Shown here in pieces: positions 41,040-50,329 of a stretch of DNA of 64,000 bases. Each line of letters starts with the position of its first letter. Position 1 is the stretch's first letter. The notes under the pieces were generated by a model. The model had not been told where the DNA came from, did no database searches, and saw only the letters and a list, made by a program, of their open reading frames with translations. Made by a program: the position numbers and the translations under genes. The stretch comes from Paracoccaceae bacterium (GTDB lineage Bacteria; Pseudomonadota; Alphaproteobacteria; Rhodobacterales; Rhodobacteraceae), in NCBI GenBank assembly GCA_018223125.1, contig JAAEZA010000012.1, forward strand, positions 1-64,000. Direction: 5' to 3'.

Positions 41040-42419
41040 TCAGAAGGTGGATTTGAACCCGATGTTCATCCGCAAATCTTTCGTCGAATAGATCGGAACG
41101 GTGGAATTTGTCTTGCTCGCGCTGAGATTTAAGGTCGGGGCAAAGCCGTAATAATCCACTTTGGGAAACAGCAGCGAAACCGCTGCGCGCGCGCGCTCGT
41201 CCGCCCGCGCAACACCGGCGATGCGCAGGCGCGGGTATTCCGTGCGCTCTGCCGAGAGAGAGAAGGAGGGCACCACATCCACTGGCAGCGGCGGCGGTGT
41301 ATAGGTCAGATGCCCGCCTGTCACACGGCTTTCCACCAGATTGGAGCGGGAGGAGGTATCGCGCAGATAGATTCCGTAACCGACACGGGCGCGGTTTTTG
41401 AACCTGTGCTGCATTTCAAGGTTGAAGCTGGCGATATTGGCCGAGGATATGGCTGCATCGAGACGGTTCTGGCGTTCCAGTTCCAGCGAGCCGCGCAGTC
41501 TTGCGGTTTTGGAGATGTTGTAATCCTGCCCGACGCCGGCGCGCATGTAATTGGACAGGGGGCTGCCACCGTACCAGCTGCGCCCGAGCGCAAGATCAAA
41601 GCGGGTTGCCCCGAAACCCGGTGTTTGGCCGCTGTCGGGATAGAGCGTTAGTCCGGCCTGAACCTCGACCGCAGCATATGAGAAATCCGAGCCGGTTTTG
41701 CCGGAGCCGAGTGCCTTGGAGGCACTTGAAAGTTGGTAGGTTGTGCCGGTAGCACTAAACCCCAGCCGCAGGAGCGTGGTGTCATTCAGTTCCTTGTTGT
41801 AACGGGTCGTCATCCCGAGCCGGAACCCCGTGCCCGAATGGGGCTGGCCGGAGGCTGGCACGCGGAAGGGCAACCCGCCAATCACCAGCGCATCGTTGGT
41901 AGATCCATTGTTGATATTGGATGACGGGAAGACAGAAAAAGACAGCGCCGTTGCCAGCGGTTTGCTGCGACGCACAAAATTGAAATCCCGCTTTGCCAGC
42001 CGCCGCGCCTGCGCATCCGGGGCGTTTTGTGCTGCGCGGCGCAGCCAGAATTGCGCGCGCAGCTTGGCTCCGTCTGCAAAATAGCTTTTCGCCACCAGAT
42101 GGGCGGCGTCGAACCTGTGTTCGGGCGTCTGTGCAAGGGACCAGGCCTTCAGGGCAGCCCCCTTGGCGGCTTTGGGCTGTTGCAGGCTGCGCAGGGCTTC
42201 GCCGCGCAGCAGGTTTGCTTCGAAACTGTCGGGATCACGCTTGTTCAGGGCGTCTGCGATTTGCAGGGTGATATGGGGGCGGTTCTGCTGAAGGGATCGC
42301 CATGCAAAGGCTCGGGCCTCTTCGGGGGACATGGAAAGGGGGGCGGCAAAACCGACGGAAACGGCCAGCCCGAGGCTGACCGCACCCAGTGTTGCAAGTC
42401 TGGCAAGTAAACGCCGCAT
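41040..42419 (-). CDS. Slam-like outer-membrane protein (TPR N-terminus plus beta-barrel)
   Basis: Signal peptide; TPR-like 40-140; LSFSVFPSSNINNGSTND barrel start; C-terminal aromatic ...MNIGFKSTF. Confidence 0.7.
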   Translation of the reverse strand: MRRLLARLATLGAVSLGLAVSVGFAAPLSMSPEEARAFAWRSLQQNRPHITLQIADALNKRDPDSFEANLLRGEALRSLQQPKAAKGAALKAWSLAQTPEHRFDAAHLVAKSYFADGAKLRAQFWLRRAAQNAPDAQARRLAKRDFNFVRRSKPLATALSFSVFPSSNINNGSTNDALVIGGLPFRVPASGQPHSGTGFRLGMTTRYNKELNDTTLLRLGFSATGTTYQLSSASKALGSGKTGSDFSYAAVEVQAGLTLYPDSGQTPGFGATRFDLALGRSWYGGSPLSNYMRAGVGQDYNISKTARLRGSLELERQNRLDAAISSANIASFNLEMQHRFKNRARVGYGIYLRDTSSRSNLVESRVTGGHLTYTPPPLPVDVVPSFSLSAERTEYPRLRIAGVARADERARAAVSLLFPKVDYYGFAPTLNLSASKTNSTVPIYSTKDLRMNIGFKSTF

Positions 42420-42440
42420 CCCCCGCGCGGTCCCTTGCGG

Positions 42441-43286
42441 TTAGCGTTCGACGGCTGTGAAGACGCCCAACTCGCGGGTGGCATCCCGTTCGAGGATCAG
42501 ATAGCCCGCTGTCTCATTCGCGGTTTCACCGCCAAGAATACCGGAATACGTGCCTTCGGAGGTTATACCATCATTTGTCTGGCTCACCGAACCGTTAAAG
42601 GTGCCAGAACTGCGGTCGATGGATGTATTGGCCAGCGTAATATCGGTTCCGGCGTCCACGCCCAGTCCGTCTTCGGTCACGCGGCGCTTGGTGATGCTGC
42701 CGCGAATGGTGTCATCAGAGAAATCCGCTTCCAGCGCAGCATCGCCAACGATGACATCCATACCGCCGCTTTCCTCGCTTGTGCGGGTGCCAAGATATTC
42801 ACCTTCATAAAACGCACGCTGGTTTTCTGTCGGCAGGGTTGTGGTGCCGGTGCGGGTGTAAGCAGCACCGCTGTAGCCGTGGTCCTTGTATTCACCGCTG
42901 TTCACAACCACGACGGATACGGCACCGCTATCGGTTTCGCGGGTATAGGCGGTGTAGTCGTCAAACCCGCGTTTGCTGGAATAGGCGCGATAGGCGCTTT
43001 CATCACGGCTGGCGGTACGGTCAAGCCGGCTTTCGAACACCTCGTCATCGAAGGGAATATTCTCAACGATGATCTGGTCCGCTTCGCTGTCATATTCCAG
43101 ACGGGTTGCCTGATTGTCTCCCTCCAGCAGGATATGGGCCGGTCCGGTATCAACAACCACTTCTTCTTCGGTGCCACCGTCTGTGCCGTCGGTGCCGCCG
43201 GTATCGTCAGACCCGCTGTCAGTCGAGCCGCCACATGCGGATAAGAACACAGCCACGGACGCTGCTGCTGCCAATGAGAATCTCAT
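42441..43286 (-). CDS. Lipoprotein with TbpB-like C-terminal barrel
   Basis: [31 protein letters not shown] lipobox; C-terminal [20 protein letters not shown] resembles transferrin-binding-protein-like barrels. Confidence 0.68.
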   Translation of the reverse strand: MRFSLAAAASVAVFLSACGGSTDSGSDDTGGTDGTDGGTEEEVVVDTGPAHILLEGDNQATRLEYDSEADQIIVENIPFDDEVFESRLDRTASRDESAYRAYSSKRGFDDYTAYTRETDSGAVSVVVVNSGEYKDHGYSGAAYTRTGTTTLPTENQRAFYEGEYLGTRTSEESGGMDVIVGDAALEADFSDDTIRGSITKRRVTEDGLGVDAGTDITLANTSIDRSSGTFNGSVSQTNDGITSEGTYSGILGGETANETAGYLILERDATRELGVFTAVER

Positions 43287-43512
43287 TTTCAATTCCTGCT
43301 TTTTTTTGTTTTTGAACTGCCTCGTTGGTTCCACTAACCTGAAAGTTGTGGAATCTGTCAATCTTTTCAAACGCTCGGGCCGTGAACCTGTTGCAAAACT
43401 ATCGCGGGCTGAAACTTTGGAAATTTCCGCAGATTCCGCCACATATCGAGTTTATTGCCGCGGTTCTTCTAGATATAGTGGTGGGCGAGTCAGGAACACA
43501 GGAAGAAAACAG

Positions 43513-44427
43513 ATGCCACTTACCGCGGAACAACAGGCCGAAATCAGCGAGCAAAGGGCGCAGTCCGCGCCGACCCGACGTGTTGTTGCACCGGGAATGG
43601 AGCAGCATCTTTATACGGCCCAACCGGTTCTGGACCACGGATTTGTCCGTGTGATCGACTACATGGGCGATGATGCGGCAATTACGCAGGCGGCCCGTGT
43701 ATCCTACGGCAAGGGCACGAAAGCGGTCCAGAATGACGAAGGTCTGATCCGCTATCTGATGCGGCACTGGCACTCCACCCCGTTTGAAATGTGTGAAATC
43801 AAGCTGCACGTCAAACTGCCTGTATTTGTGGCGCGTCAGTGGATCCGCCACCGGACCGCCAATGTGAACGAATATTCCGCCCGTTATTCAATTCTCGACC
43901 GTGAATTTTACATTCCCGCCGAAGAACATCTCGCCAAACAGAGCGTGATTAACAATCAGGGGCGCGGAGAGACACTGGCGGGCGAGGACGCGCAGCGGGT
44001 TCTGGAAATGCTCAAGGCGGACAGTGCGCGGGCCTATGACAGTTATTCTACCATGATTGACGAGGGCGAAGATGGTAACGGCATCGCACTGGCCCGTGAA
44101 CTTGCGCGGATGAACCTGCCTGCCAATATTTATACACAGTGGTACTGGAAGGTGGACTTGCACAACCTGTTCCATTTCCTGCGGCTGCGTGCGGATTCCC
44201 ACGCCCAGTATGAAATCCGCGTCTATGCCGAAGAAATCTGCCGTCTGGTGGCGGATTGGGTGCCCTACGCCTACAAAGCGTTTGAAGACTATCGTCTGGG
44301 TGGCGCACAACTGTCCCAACCGGCGGTAGAAGCCCTACGCAAGATGCTGAAGGGCGAAAAGGTTGAAGCTGCCGATGTGGGCATGAGCGCACGGGAATGG
44401 CGCGAGTTTATGGATATTGTCAGCTAG
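43513..44427 (+). CDS. thyX: FAD-dependent thymidylate synthase
   Basis: [24 protein letters not shown] (ThyX RHRxxSxNEYSxRY-like motif). Confidence 0.96.
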   Translation: MPLTAEQQAEISEQRAQSAPTRRVVAPGMEQHLYTAQPVLDHGFVRVIDYMGDDAAITQAARVSYGKGTKAVQNDEGLIRYLMRHWHSTPFEMCEIKLHVKLPVFVARQWIRHRTANVNEYSARYSILDREFYIPAEEHLAKQSVINNQGRGETLAGEDAQRVLEMLKADSARAYDSYSTMIDEGEDGNGIALARELARMNLPANIYTQWYWKVDLHNLFHFLRLRADSHAQYEIRVYAEEICRLVADWVPYAYKAFEDYRLGGAQLSQPAVEALRKMLKGEKVEAADVGMSAREWREFMDIVS

Positions 44428-44457
44428 GCGCTTCGGCTGCGCCAATTCTGCCGGAAT

Positions 44458-44485
44458 AAAAAAAGGACGGGCTTCCCGTCCTTTT
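44458..44485 (+). terminator. thyX terminator
   Basis: aaaaaaggacgggcttcccgtccttttt. Confidence 0.8.
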
Positions 44486-44572
44486 TGGTTTGCAGGGTGC
44501 TTTGCGTTTCTTGCATGACCGCCCTGTGACGGTTTTGCTTGTTTCTTTGCGTTTACAGGCGGATACGGGTGT

Positions 44573-44935
44573 ATGGTTTGTGAAACATCTACTCTGCGGC
44601 GCACTCTTCGCGTTCTTTGCCTTTGGCTGCTGGCGTTTGCGCTGGCGGGTAGCTTTGGCGCGGGTGATGGATGGGACGACACGTCTCGCGCAACACTTGT
44701 AGAGCGTATTGATACGCCGGACCGCATCGCCTCTCAGGGCAGCAGACAGGCTGTGCTGGCGCTGGCGGGGGATGAGGTGCAGGGCGGGGATGATCCCTTG
44801 TCCGGCGCAGTTGCGCTGGCAGCTTTGGACCCTGCGCAGGGCGTACGGCTCGCCGTAACTAGCAGCAAGGGTGCTTTGCGTGGCAAGCGGTTCTGGCTGC
44901 GCACACCGATCCGCGCGCCGCCTTTTCCTGTGTAA
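44573..44935 (+). CDS. Hypothetical secreted/membrane protein
   Basis: 120 aa, hydrophobic N-terminus. Confidence 0.35.
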   Translation: MVCETSTLRRTLRVLCLWLLAFALAGSFGAGDGWDDTSRATLVERIDTPDRIASQGSRQAVLALAGDEVQGGDDPLSGAVALAALDPAQGVRLAVTSSKGALRGKRFWLRTPIRAPPFPV

Positions 44936-45012
44936 TCGCCCCTTTTCAGGGGATCGCAGCCGGACAGATAAAACCTCCGGCTCAAATTGATCACACAGAC
45001 GAAAGAAATCTA

Positions 45013-45117
45013 ATGAAAGACAATAGTCCGGCGCATATCATTGCGTCATGGATCCTGAGCATCGTGATGATGGCTCTGCTGGTCGGGCTTGGCCAGCTTG
45101 CGCTTGCTCTGCTTTAA
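45013..45117 (+). CDS. Candidate 34-aa single-TM small membrane protein
   Basis: MKDNSPAHIIASWILSIVMMALLVGLGQLALALL*; purine-rich gaaagaaat upstream; not in the supplied ORF track. Confidence 0.45.
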   Translation: MKDNSPAHIIASWILSIVMMALLVGLGQLALALL

Positions 45118-45165
45118 GCTGAGCGCACCACATACAGGCGGTGGCGGCTGTCTTGCGGCCACCGC

Positions 45166-46137
45166 CTAAGGCGCGATCATCCAGTGTCCGTTGGGCCAGA
45201 AGGCATGGAAAGCGAAGGCAAACATCACGTCATGCACCACGTCCCTTCCTTGCGCGTCGCGTACACGGATGCTGCCGACGTCCCTGCCACGGGCGATCTC
45301 TCCGGTGTCCAGCGCCGATGCCTGTCCCGCTTCCCAACTGATCCGAACACCGGCTTCCGTCACTCCGCCTGATGCGCGTATGCGGGCGACCGGCCAGGCT
45401 CTGTCACCAACCCGTACCACCCGTGCTACAGGGGAAATTCCGTGGGGTGGCATTTCGCCGTTATACAGGAACGGTCGGGCGGAACTGTCATACCCCTGAT
45501 AGGGATTGCGCCCGTAGGGGCGGCGTTGCGCGGGCGCTTTCATGACGAGGCCCGCATCCTGATTACGTGTTTTGAACTGCTTCCAGCTTTCCATCCAGCC
45601 CGGAATCATCCTTAATTTCGTGCCCGTCAGATCCCCGACAATGGCAATGCCAACGGCCTGCTGCCACCAGCTTTCGGTTTCCCGATCGAACATCACCATA
45701 TCCGAATTGCGCAGCTTGCCCGAAACCCCGAATGTCAGCACGCCATGCTTTGTCCGCCGGTCGAATGTCACGCCGGAATTGCACAGGGGGCAAAAGGTTA
45801 CCGCAACCGGCACACCGCCGATGGTGTCATTCACGATCTCGTGCCAGATAAGATAACGGATCGGATAGGCCCGTTCGCTTTCCCCTGAAATCGCAACCGT
45901 CATCACGGGTTCATTCGCTTGCAGCGCGGTTTCCGAGGTAGCTTTGTGAAACTCCGGCGCATTAATGGCGGGAATACCATCCCTTGGCGGTCCACCGGAC
46001 TGGATCTCCCCCCAGCTTTCTATATTTTTCTTGCTGAAATCGGTTTCAGGCCATTCCCGCTTCCATGAAGCCGGGTCGGACAGCACGGGCGTTGCTGCGA
46101 GAACAACCAAGGCAACCAGTGACAAAACTCTGTGCAT
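45166..46137 (-). CDS. DUF3179 domain-containing secreted protein
   Basis: GIPAINAPEF...YPIRYLIWHEIVNDTIGGVPVAVTFCPLCNSGVTFDR. Confidence 0.9.
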   Translation of the reverse strand: MHRVLSLVALVVLAATPVLSDPASWKREWPETDFSKKNIESWGEIQSGGPPRDGIPAINAPEFHKATSETALQANEPVMTVAISGESERAYPIRYLIWHEIVNDTIGGVPVAVTFCPLCNSGVTFDRRTKHGVLTFGVSGKLRNSDMVMFDRETESWWQQAVGIAIVGDLTGTKLRMIPGWMESWKQFKTRNQDAGLVMKAPAQRRPYGRNPYQGYDSSARPFLYNGEMPPHGISPVARVVRVGDRAWPVARIRASGGVTEAGVRISWEAGQASALDTGEIARGRDVGSIRVRDAQGRDVVHDVMFAFAFHAFWPNGHWMIAP

Positions 46138-46356
46138 GTTTTTACTCCCCCCAGAATATGCAGACGTTTCCAGCATGCCCGCGACGGAAAGCTCTGCATA
46201 GGTCTGCCACGGGATTGTGAGAATGCCGCATCCGGTTTTCACCTGCAAATTGCAGAGATGCTTTATACAAGGGCACAAAAACTGGTTGAAAGAGCCGGTT
46301 TTTTGTCAATTTTACCCTTGCAGCCCGAAAGCTGTGGCGCTAAATACAGCCTCAGT

Positions 46357-46431
46357 TGGGACGTGGCCTAGTGGTAGGGCAACGCTTTTTGGTAGCGCAG
46401 ATCGTAGGTTCGAATCCTACCGTCCCAGCCA
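46357..46431 (+). tRNA. tRNA-Gln (UUG)
   Basis: 75-nt cloverleaf TGGGACG...CGTCCCAGCCA; anticodon loop TTTTGGT = TTG; T-loop GGTTCGAATCC. Confidence 0.93.
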
Positions 46432-46589
46432 ACTTCTTAATCCGGCATGATCGTTTCTTCGGCAGTATTACAAATCTGCTTAGACCTTTCGGGGAATATC
46501 GGCGCTTGCGACAGTGAAGCTTGTTGAGCCTGTCCAAACACTCGTCTAGCGTAGCGCGCAATCCGAAGTCCAAAGAGAACCTTTCATCT

Positions 46590-47456
46590 ATGTCCGAAAC
46601 CACCGAAACGGCCGTCAGCCCGAAAGACGCCAAAGTCTACAGCACAGTTCAGGAAATACCCGAAGGCACCGCCGGGCTGGTTGAAGGGCAATACGTCTGG
46701 AAGGGCGAAGACCGGTCGCGCGTTTTCATTTTCTTCTGTGGCGCAGTCAGTGGCAAGATGATCCCGCTTTCGCCGATCTTTCAACGCTGGAAGTGGGTGC
46801 ACAAGTTTTCCCATTCCGTTGTCATCGCGCACGACCCCCTGATCAAGAGCAGCGGTAAATTACAGCTGGCCTGGTACACCGGAACCAACAACGGCGCGGA
46901 TTTCGATGAAATTGTCTCCGTTCCCCTGCGGCTGGCCCGCAGCCTGACAGACGGAGAGGTTTGCGCCTTTGGCAGTTCAGGGGGCGGATTTGCCGCTTTG
47001 ATGGCAACGGTGCGCAATCATGTGGACAGTACGCTGGCCATCAATCCGCAAACGAATGTGCTGCGCTATCATCCCCATATGCGGGAATCGTTTCTGCGCA
47101 CCTATTTGGAAGAGCCAAAGAGCTTGCAGCAGTCCGATTACGAAAGACTTTCCATCAGCGGTTCGCTCTGGCGGTATTACGACCGTTGCAGGACACAGGT
47201 TGTTGTAAACACCCATGATTCCCTGCACTATAAATCACATGTTTTGCCGTTAAGCCGTGCTGTAGCGCAGCAGAATCTCAACAGCTTTTCGTTTGACACG
47301 TACGACGACAAGAAAAACGGGCATAACCCGCCATCCATGAACCGCACGCTCTGGCTGATTAACCGCTGGTGGCCCAAAGCAATTGCCGGACCATACAGAA
47401 AAGAAGTGCAAGGCATGAAGTCTCTTAAAACACTGAAAGATCCCGGCGCTGTCTAG
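46590..47456 (+). CDS. Alpha/beta-hydrolase-fold-like hypothetical protein
   Basis: 288 aa; VCAFGSSGGGFAALMA nucleophile elbow. Confidence 0.6.
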   Translation: MSETTETAVSPKDAKVYSTVQEIPEGTAGLVEGQYVWKGEDRSRVFIFFCGAVSGKMIPLSPIFQRWKWVHKFSHSVVIAHDPLIKSSGKLQLAWYTGTNNGADFDEIVSVPLRLARSLTDGEVCAFGSSGGGFAALMATVRNHVDSTLAINPQTNVLRYHPHMRESFLRTYLEEPKSLQQSDYERLSISGSLWRYYDRCRTQVVVNTHDSLHYKSHVLPLSRAVAQQNLNSFSFDTYDDKKNGHNPPSMNRTLWLINRWWPKAIAGPYRKEVQGMKSLKTLKDPGAV

Positions 47457-47509
47457 TGGGGCGGATGAGTGCAGTGCCACTTCTTTTTGCGCTCACAAGT
47501 GCAGAGAGT

Positions 47510-47584
47510 TGGCTGGGACGGTAGGATTCGAACCTACGATCTGCGCTACCAAAAAGCGTTGCCCTACCACTAGGCCACGTCCCA
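47510..47584 (-). tRNA. tRNA-Gln (UUG), identical inverted copy
   Basis: Exact reverse complement of 46357..46431. Confidence 0.93.
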
Positions 47585-47682
47585 ACTGGGGCGCTGTTTA
47601 ACCGTAACCCCGCCGGTCTGCAAAGGGTAATTTACAAAAAAGCACCACTTGTTTTGAACGGGGCTGCTGGATAAGGCAGGGC

Positions 47683-48858
47683 ATGGAAAAATTTGACGTT
47701 TGTATCGTAGGGGCGGGCGCAGCAGGGCTGATGTGCGCGATTGAATCGGGTCGCCGGGGACGCTCTGTTCTCTTGCTTGATCACAGTAAGGCACCGGCAG
47801 AGAAAATCCGCATTTCCGGCGGCGGGCGCTGTAATTTCACGAATCTGGACATCCGGCCCGAACGGTTTCTGTCGAATAATCCCCATTTCGCGAAATCCGC
47901 GCTCAGCCGCTATACGCAGTTCGATTTTATAGACAAGGTGGCCAGCCACAATATTCCCTACCACGAGAAAACCCTTGGCCAGTTGTTCTGTGACAGTTCC
48001 GCCAAGGACATCATTTCGATGCTTCTGGAAGAGGCGCGTCAGGCAGGGGTGGTGTTGCGCCTGAACACCCCGGTGGCGGAGGTTTCCGAGGGGGAAGGGT
48101 TTCAGCTCAAAACGTCAGGTGGGAGTATCGTTGCGGACTCACTGGTAATCGCCACGGGCGGCAAATCGATTCCCAAGATGGGTGCCACAGGCTGGGGCTA
48201 TCAGATCGCCCGCCAGTTTGACCTGCCTGTGGTGGAAACCCGCCCCGGCCTTGTGCCGCTTACCTTTGCAGAGCAGGACCTGCAGCAGACAAAACCGCTC
48301 GCAGGGGTGTCTGTGCAGGCAAGGGTGAGTACGCCGCAGATCGGATTTGACGAAGGGCTGTTATTTACACATCGCGGCCTTTCCGGCCCTTCCATTCTAC
48401 AAATTTCCTCTTACTGGCGGGAAGGGGACGGGATTTTCATTGATCTGGCCGCTGGCGAAAACACGTTGGAAACCCTTCGGGCCGCGCGCAGCCAGAAGGG
48501 GCGTGTCTCACCAGCCAAAGCGTTGGCGCAAATCGTACCTTCACGACTGGCGGAGCAAATTCTTAAGGATGTGCCGTTGAAGGGGAATCTGGCGGATCAG
48601 AGCGATGCGAGCCTGCAATTGCTGCATGAACGCGTACACCGCTGGGCGGTAAAACCGGTGGGATCAGAGGGGTATCGCACGGCAGAAGTCACCCTTGGCG
48701 GTGTGGATACAGCGGCGCTGGACGCCAAGACCATGGCGGTGCGCAAACGTCCCAACCTGTTCTTTATCGGGGAAGTGGTGGATGTAACCGGCTGGCTGGG
48801 CGGGTATAACTTCCAGTGGGCATGGTCGTCGGGCTGGGCGGCAGGGCAGGTGGCCTAG
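47683..48858 (+). CDS. FAD-dependent oxidoreductase, YhiN/HI0933 family
   Basis: FDVCIVGAGAAGLMCAIESGRRGRSVLLLDHS; GGGRCNFTN; GEVVDVTGWLGGYNFQWAWSSG. Confidence 0.92.
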   Translation: MEKFDVCIVGAGAAGLMCAIESGRRGRSVLLLDHSKAPAEKIRISGGGRCNFTNLDIRPERFLSNNPHFAKSALSRYTQFDFIDKVASHNIPYHEKTLGQLFCDSSAKDIISMLLEEARQAGVVLRLNTPVAEVSEGEGFQLKTSGGSIVADSLVIATGGKSIPKMGATGWGYQIARQFDLPVVETRPGLVPLTFAEQDLQQTKPLAGVSVQARVSTPQIGFDEGLLFTHRGLSGPSILQISSYWREGDGIFIDLAAGENTLETLRAARSQKGRVSPAKALAQIVPSRLAEQILKDVPLKGNLADQSDASLQLLHERVHRWAVKPVGSEGYRTAEVTLGGVDTAALDAKTMAVRKRPNLFFIGEVVDVTGWLGGYNFQWAWSSGWAAGQVA

Positions 48859-48862
48859 GCGC

Positions 48863-50206
48863 TCACTCCTCAGGCGCCTGACGTGTCAGAAGGTCGTTAT
48901 CCTGCCGGGCATCCCGTTCTTCGTTTACAATGTCATCCAGCGCCTCATCCGCGCTGACATCTTTCAGATCCACCTGCTCGGGGGTTTTGCCTGCCGCCGG
49001 TTTCGGTTTCGCAGTTGCAGATGTATTCGTGGAGGTCTCAGCCCCGCCGGCGCTTTGCGTTACAAGTCGATAAGTCGGCTCCGGCATATCCACTCCGGCC
49101 TCTTCCAGCGCAGTTTTGATCACTTCGATCGCCTCGCCTCGGGCCAGTACGAGCGAGCTGTCCTGTTGGTTTACCCAGCCCGCACAGCGCAAAGTGATCG
49201 TGCTGTCGCCCAAGCCTTCGACCCAAACACCAGGGGCCGGGGCTTCGATCACAAAGGGCAGGCTTTGCAAGGCGTTCAGGGCTATCTGGCGGGCTTCTGT
49301 CAGGTCCGTGTTTCCGGCAACACCGAAATCTATCACAAAGCGCCGTTCCGCATTGCGCGAGTAGTTTACGATCCGGCTTTTGAACACGGTGGAGTTGGGA
49401 ATGCGTATGTGGTTGCCATCAAACGATAAAAGGATGGTGGCGCGACTGGTCAGGCGGATCACCATCCCTTCATCGCCGTTGATTTCGATGCTGTCATTGG
49501 GGCGGAAGGGTTGGCGAATTGACAACATGATGGATGCGATAAAGTTTTCCACCGTATCACGCACGGCAAAACCGATGGCCAGACCGATGATCCCTGCAGC
49601 ACCCAGAATTGTGGACAGCAAGGCGGTGGCGTTCAGAATGTCGAGCGCGACGACAAGCCCTGCAATCAGAAAGACCAGCCGGATGATCTGGCGGTAAATA
49701 TCTGCGATGAACATATTCGGGGCAAGCCTGTCCCAAGGTTGTTTCATTCGCGCCAGAAGAATCCCCAGTGCGGCGACGATGCCAAATGCGGTCAGCGCCA
49801 CCAGCAACAGTGGCAGATAGGCGATACTGCGCTGCATCCGGTCGCTGAACCGCTCCATCAGGGGATCGAGCCGCTCCATCAGGTCGGTGCTCTCGATCAC
49901 GCGGTTTTCCACCGCGACAACGCCTTCAACGCGGTTAACCAATTCCCCGACAGCCGTAACCGATGCTGCATCCAGCGTAGTGCCCCGCAGCAAAACGATA
50001 CCGTTACTGACGCTGACCGTGACGTTGGAATAGACTTCAAGTTCTTCCAGAATATCGCGGATACGTGTCGCAATGGCGGCATCCGTTGCGGCGTTGTCCT
50101 CAACCGCGATTTGTCCGGCCGGTTGATCGGATTCTGCCGTCTGGGCGGAAGCAGGTGCCGCGACAGTCAACACAAACAATAGCGGGAGCAGCAAGAAAAG
50201 GCGCAT
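48863..50206 (-). CDS. MscS-type mechanosensitive channel with N-terminal BON domain
   Basis: IRDILEELEVYSNVTVSVSNGIVLLRGTTLD...; GAAGIIGLAIGFAVRDTVENFIASIMLSIRQPFRPND. Confidence 0.88.
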   Translation of the reverse strand: MRLFLLLPLLFVLTVAAPASAQTAESDQPAGQIAVEDNAATDAAIATRIRDILEELEVYSNVTVSVSNGIVLLRGTTLDAASVTAVGELVNRVEGVVAVENRVIESTDLMERLDPLMERFSDRMQRSIAYLPLLLVALTAFGIVAALGILLARMKQPWDRLAPNMFIADIYRQIIRLVFLIAGLVVALDILNATALLSTILGAAGIIGLAIGFAVRDTVENFIASIMLSIRQPFRPNDSIEINGDEGMVIRLTSRATILLSFDGNHIRIPNSTVFKSRIVNYSRNAERRFVIDFGVAGNTDLTEARQIALNALQSLPFVIEAPAPGVWVEGLGDSTITLRCAGWVNQQDSSLVLARGEAIEVIKTALEEAGVDMPEPTYRLVTQSAGGAETSTNTSATAKPKPAAGKTPEQVDLKDVSADEALDDIVNEERDARQDNDLLTRQAPEE

Positions 50207-50283
50207 CGGGAGTCTCTTTAACCAATATTTTTAAGAAAACCTTGCATATCAGGCGCAAAAGTCAAACCAGCGGATGCAAAAAA

Positions 50284-50312
50284 GGCCGCCGGAAACGACA
50301 GGCGGCCTTAAA
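50284..50312 (-). terminator. Terminator downstream of the phosphomannomutase gene
   Basis: ggccgccggaaacgacaggcggcc with T-run on minus strand. Confidence 0.7.
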
Positions 50313-50329
50313 TTCGGGCTTTGTAACGA

